Notes under the pieces: generated by a model | Seen by the model: the letters and a program-made list of their open reading frames with translations, nothing else | What the model was told of the DNA's origin: nothing | Database searches by the model: none | Assembly (NCBI RefSeq): GCF_039522935.1 | Contig: NZ_BAAAEI010000023.1 | Span: 248,001 to 312,000, forward strand | Length of the DNA: 64,000 bases | Reading direction: 5' to 3' | Origin: Bowmanella denitrificans | GTDB taxonomy: Bacteria > Pseudomonadota > Gammaproteobacteria > Enterobacterales > Alteromonadaceae | In this document: positions 61,284 to 64,000 of the stretch, in pieces | How the letters are laid out: the number at the start of each line of letters is the position of its first letter | Position numbering within the stretch: position 1 is the first letter of the stretch | Position numbers and translations under genes: made by a program

Positions 61284-64000
61284 ATGGATAACCAAATGAA
61301 AGTGATAAAGAAAACCTTAGTGGCAGTAATGATCATGTCATTCCTATCAGGTTGTTCCCAAAAAACACCTGAAGAGTCTCTGAATGATGCACAGGCTTTT
61401 ATCGCCGCTGGGGATAAAAGCGCAGCTGTTATTGAATTGAAAAATGCCATCCGTCAGTCGCCAACGAATGCTCAACTGCGTATGTCTCTGGCACGAATTT
61501 ATATTTCTCTAAGCGAATTTGACAGTGCAGAAAAGGAATTGAAAAGAGCTGCAGAACAAGAATATCAGGGAGAGGATCTGATCCCATTGCTTCTGCAAGT
61601 GAAAGCTCAGTTAAAGCAAAGCGAAGAGGCCTCAGAGTATGCCCAACAACTGATAGCACGCGAGCAATCCAATGAAGATACTCAGTATGGCTTGTTTTTA
61701 GTGGCTAAGAGTTTCATTGAAAAAGGATTGCCCAAACGGATAGCACCTTTTTCCGAGTATTTGGATAAAACCGCTGCCGGTTCTATTTACAATACGCTGC
61801 TAAAGGGGTGGCTGGCTTACAGTGAAGAGCGTTATGAAGAAGCAAAACAACTAGCAAGCAGTGTGTTAGAGGTTCGGAATGAACAAGTTGATGCACTGGA
61901 GCTCAGTGGGCTGTTGAGCGAAAATACTGGAGCAGCTAAGGACGCTATAAACATATACCAACGCCTTGTCGAGCTTCGGCCTACCAATCCTGATTTCGCG
62001 TTGCATCTTGCGCACAATTTGATTCTTGACGATCAGCCTGAACGAGCAGAGTCCTATTTATTATCTCTGCTTAAGGTCAATCGAATGGATCCTGTTTCCA
62101 ATATGTTGATGTCAACCATCAAGTTTGAAAGGCAGGACTATGAAGGTGCCAAGACAATGGCAGAGTTGGCTTTGTCCGCTAATCCAAACTTAAAAAGAGC
62201 ACGTTTAGTTGCTGGATTAAGCGCCTTCAGATTGGAAGCTTATGAGCAATCTTATAATCATCTTGTAAAAATTTATGAGGAACTCCCGAAAGCGCATCAG
62301 GCTCGACGCACTCTGCAGGTATTGCGCTTGCAGTTGGGATATATTGATGAACTTGCACAGCAGTTGGAAAAGGCTGACGAGTTTGAACCGGAACTCTATA
62401 CTGCCACCGCTTTCGAATTGGTCCGATTGGGAGATATTGAGCAGGCACGGGCGATATCAGAAAAGCTTGCTGATAGCGATAATTTATCAGCCAATACGCT
62501 TTCCCAAAGAGGTATTCTAAAGCTTTCCCTGAATGACCAATCGGGATTCGACGATCTTGAGAAAGCCGTAAAAGACAATCCCGAACAAGAACAATTCCGT
62601 TATCTGCTGGTATCTGAGTATATTGGTGCCGAGCGGTATGAAGATGCATTTAAAGCCGTTGAACAGTGGCTTAGTGTGAATGACATCAGCGATATGGCTT
62701 ATTTTTTAAAGGGGATTGCACTGATACGTAAGGGCAGTATTGAAGAATCGACACTAGCCTTTGAAAAAGCCGTTGAACTGAACCCGCAGAACATCGGCGC
62801 GCTCATTAATTTAGCGCTGCAAAATGTTGTTAAGAAAGAGTATCAGACTGCATCCGATTACTTTGGGCGAGTATTGTTGGTGCGACCCGACTATTACATC
62901 GGGATTATGCATTTACACCGCATAGCAGAAACGACAAACGATCTGTTACTGGCCCGTAAGCCTCTTGAAGCGGCGTTGGAAAAGCACCCAGATAGTCTAC
63001 AACTCATCCTCGGGCTGGCAAGGATATTAGACACATTCGGAGAGTCTATACAAGTTGCCAAACTGTTGAACAAACTGTCACCCGAGCAAAAGAAGCATCC
63101 TGGATATTTAAGTTTGATGGGGGGAATTCAGTTAAAAGAGGGCCAGTATAAATCGGCGGAGGAGAGCTATCGGAAGTTGATTGAAGTGGCCAAGCAAATC
63201 CCTGCTTCGTACAAGCGCCTGATTACAGTGTATGAGATGCAGCGGGATTTTGATTCTGCCCTGGATATTGCGAACAAAGGTGCCGCTATTTTTCCGGAGG
63301 ATTTATTCTTTGTGCAGCTCCAAGCTTATTTCATGACACTCAAAGGGCGTTATGAAGAAGCCGAGTTACTGGTCAGGAAGCTGGATAGCGAGAATATTTA
63401 CAGTGATTCTGCAGACAAAGCGCGTGCCAGGATTGCCGCAAATAAAGGCCAATCTGATGTGGAAATCGAACATTACTACCGGATTTATGCGCGTACGCCC
63501 AATCCAGTAAACGCCGTTAATGTAGCTAGTCGATTGGCGGCAAATCAGCAGCATGCGGAAGCTGAAAAATTACTCAGAGACTACCATCAGCGTTACAGCG
63601 TAAATACATTTACCCTTGCATATTTGGGCGAAGTTCAACTGACATCTAATCCACGCCAAGCGGTGGCAACCTATATCCAACTTCTTAAGGAAAAGCCAGT
63701 TAATGTGGCTTACCTAAACAATCTGGCACAGGCATATCTTGCAGTCAGTGAACCCGAGAGGGCATTGGAATATGCGTTGCAAGCCCTTGCCAGTAATAAT
63801 CAGATCCCACAGGTAAAAGATACTCTAGGCTGGGCATATTTTAAAAACGGGAACCTAACCGAGTCATTGAAATTTCTGGAACTGGCCCATCGCGACTCGG
63901 ACAGTATTGAAGTTGCCTTACATTACGCCACGGTGCTTAAGGCCAATCATAATATGGAAAAGGCAGAGGCTGTGTTGAATAAACTGAACCCAAAAACTGA
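61284..64000 (+). CDS. prsT: XrtA/PEP-CTERM system TPR-repeat lipoprotein (3' end outside window)
   Basis: The frame opens with ATG at 61284 and is open to the window edge, giving 905 complete codons. The N-terminus MDNQMKVIKKTLVAVMIM is followed by the lipobox LSGC (Cys24), so it is a lipoprotein. The remainder is continuous TPR-like helices: SLNDAQAFIAAGDKSAAVIE, RLQLGYIDELAQQLEKADEF-type units, and AFEKAVELNPQNIGALINLA at about 493-512. Exosortase A systems carry a very long TPR lipoprotein of about 900-930 residues called PrsT, and this matches in size and position. A role as an export or assembly scaffold is inferred. A second in-frame ATG at 61296 is a possible alternative start. Confidence 0.92.
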   Translation, partial: MDNQMKVIKKTLVAVMIMSFLSGCSQKTPEESLNDAQAFIAAGDKSAAVIELKNAIRQSPTNAQLRMSLARIYISLSEFDSAEKELKRAAEQEYQGEDLIPLLLQVKAQLKQSEEASEYAQQLIAREQSNEDTQYGLFLVAKSFIEKGLPKRIAPFSEYLDKTAAGSIYNTLLKGWLAYSEERYEEAKQLASSVLEVRNEQVDALELSGLLSENTGAAKDAINIYQRLVELRPTNPDFALHLAHNLILDDQPERAESYLLSLLKVNRMDPVSNMLMSTIKFERQDYEGAKTMAELALSANPNLKRARLVAGLSAFRLEAYEQSYNHLVKIYEELPKAHQARRTLQVLRLQLGYIDELAQQLEKADEFEPELYTATAFELVRLGDIEQARAISEKLADSDNLSANTLSQRGILKLSLNDQSGFDDLEKAVKDNPEQEQFRYLLVSEYIGAERYEDAFKAVEQWLSVNDISDMAYFLKGIALIRKGSIEESTLAFEKAVELNPQNIGALINLALQNVVKKEYQTASDYFGRVLLVRPDYYIGIMHLHRIAETTNDLLLARKPLEAALEKHPDSLQLILGLARILDTFGESIQVAKLLNKLSPEQKKHPGYLSLMGGIQLKEGQYKSAEESYRKLIEVAKQIPASYKRLITVYEMQRDFDSALDIANKGAAIFPEDLFFVQLQAYFMTLKGRYEEAELLVRKLDSENIYSDSADKARARIAANKGQSDVEIEHYYRIYARTPNPVNAVNVASRLAANQQHAEAEKLLRDYHQRYSVNTFTLAYLGEVQLTSNPRQAVATYIQLLKEKPVNVAYLNNLAQAYLAVSEPERALEYALQALASNNQIPQVKDTLGWAYFKNGNLTESLKFLELAHRDSDSIEVALHYATVLKANHNMEKAEAVLNKLNPKT

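Noticed and set aside
61013..61291. 92-residue plus-strand ORF
   Set aside because: It overlaps the 3' end of wecC in another frame, covers the inverted repeat, has no family match, and ends inside the start of prsT.

Overview
The window reads as a chromosomal segment of a Gram-negative gammaproteobacterium, most likely Alteromonadales (Alteromonadaceae-like). This placement is an inference from protein character (LpxL and HldE for lipid A/LPS core, and a complete exosortase A type exopolysaccharide locus), not from a database search. No rRNA, tRNA, CRISPR array or full-length transposase gene was seen. One short terminal-inverted-repeat element is present.

Layout. 1-3.1 kb: LPS housekeeping genes (partial TcpQ-like membrane protein, lpxL, hldE). 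3.1-3.5 kb: a 265-bp MITE-like element, a terminator and an inverted-repeat-rich leader. 3.5-21 kb: the conserved exosortase A (XrtA/EpsH) exopolysaccharide core. It holds the secretion ATPase, outer-membrane barrel, tyrosine autokinase, chain-length protein and Wza-like lipoprotein, then divergently the initiating sugar transferase, deacetylase, FemAB protein, glycosyltransferases, exosortase-EpsI fusion and an asparagine-synthase-like amidotransferase. 21-29.4 kb: polymerase/ligase, CapK-like adenylate ligase, Wzx flippase, DegT-like protein, two FemAB-like acyltransferases and a glutaminyl cyclase. 29.4-34.5 kb (minus strand): a TPR protein and a ~1440-residue secreted kelch/polysaccharide-lyase/DNRLRE protein. 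34.7-41.6 kb: a second decoration cassette (glycosyltransferase, amidotransferase paralogue, two deacetylases, two acyltransferases). 41.8-47.8 kb: a PQQ-type sugar dehydrogenase fused to cytochrome c, a PL14-like lyase and a heparinase-like lyase. 47.8-58.7 kb: two exosortase-associated hydrolases, an MBOAT/SGNH pair, a PLP decarboxylase, an acyl-CoA ligase, a double acyltransferase, a deacetylase and an acyl carrier protein. 58.7-64 kb: wecB, wecC (UDP-ManNAcA synthesis) and the start of the TPR lipoprotein PrsT, which runs off the window.

How they work together. WecB/WecC supply UDP-ManNAcA. The polyprenyl-phosphate sugar transferase starts the repeat unit, the GT4 enzymes extend it, and the Wzx-like and O-antigen-ligase-like proteins flip and polymerise it. 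Chain-length protein, tyrosine kinase, Wza-like lipoprotein and barrel control length and export. Deacetylases, amidotransferases, FemAB/GNAT proteins and the MBOAT pair would decorate the chain, and three lyase-like proteins would trim or release it. No protein with a PEP-CTERM sorting tail is encoded here, so the exosortase substrates must lie elsewhere.

The most notable possibility is a Dlt-like set spread over 49.5-58.7 kb: AMP-ligase, carrier protein, MBOAT and SGNH partner, together with a PLP decarboxylase. It suggests carrier-protein-dependent export of an acyl or amine-bearing group onto the polysaccharide.
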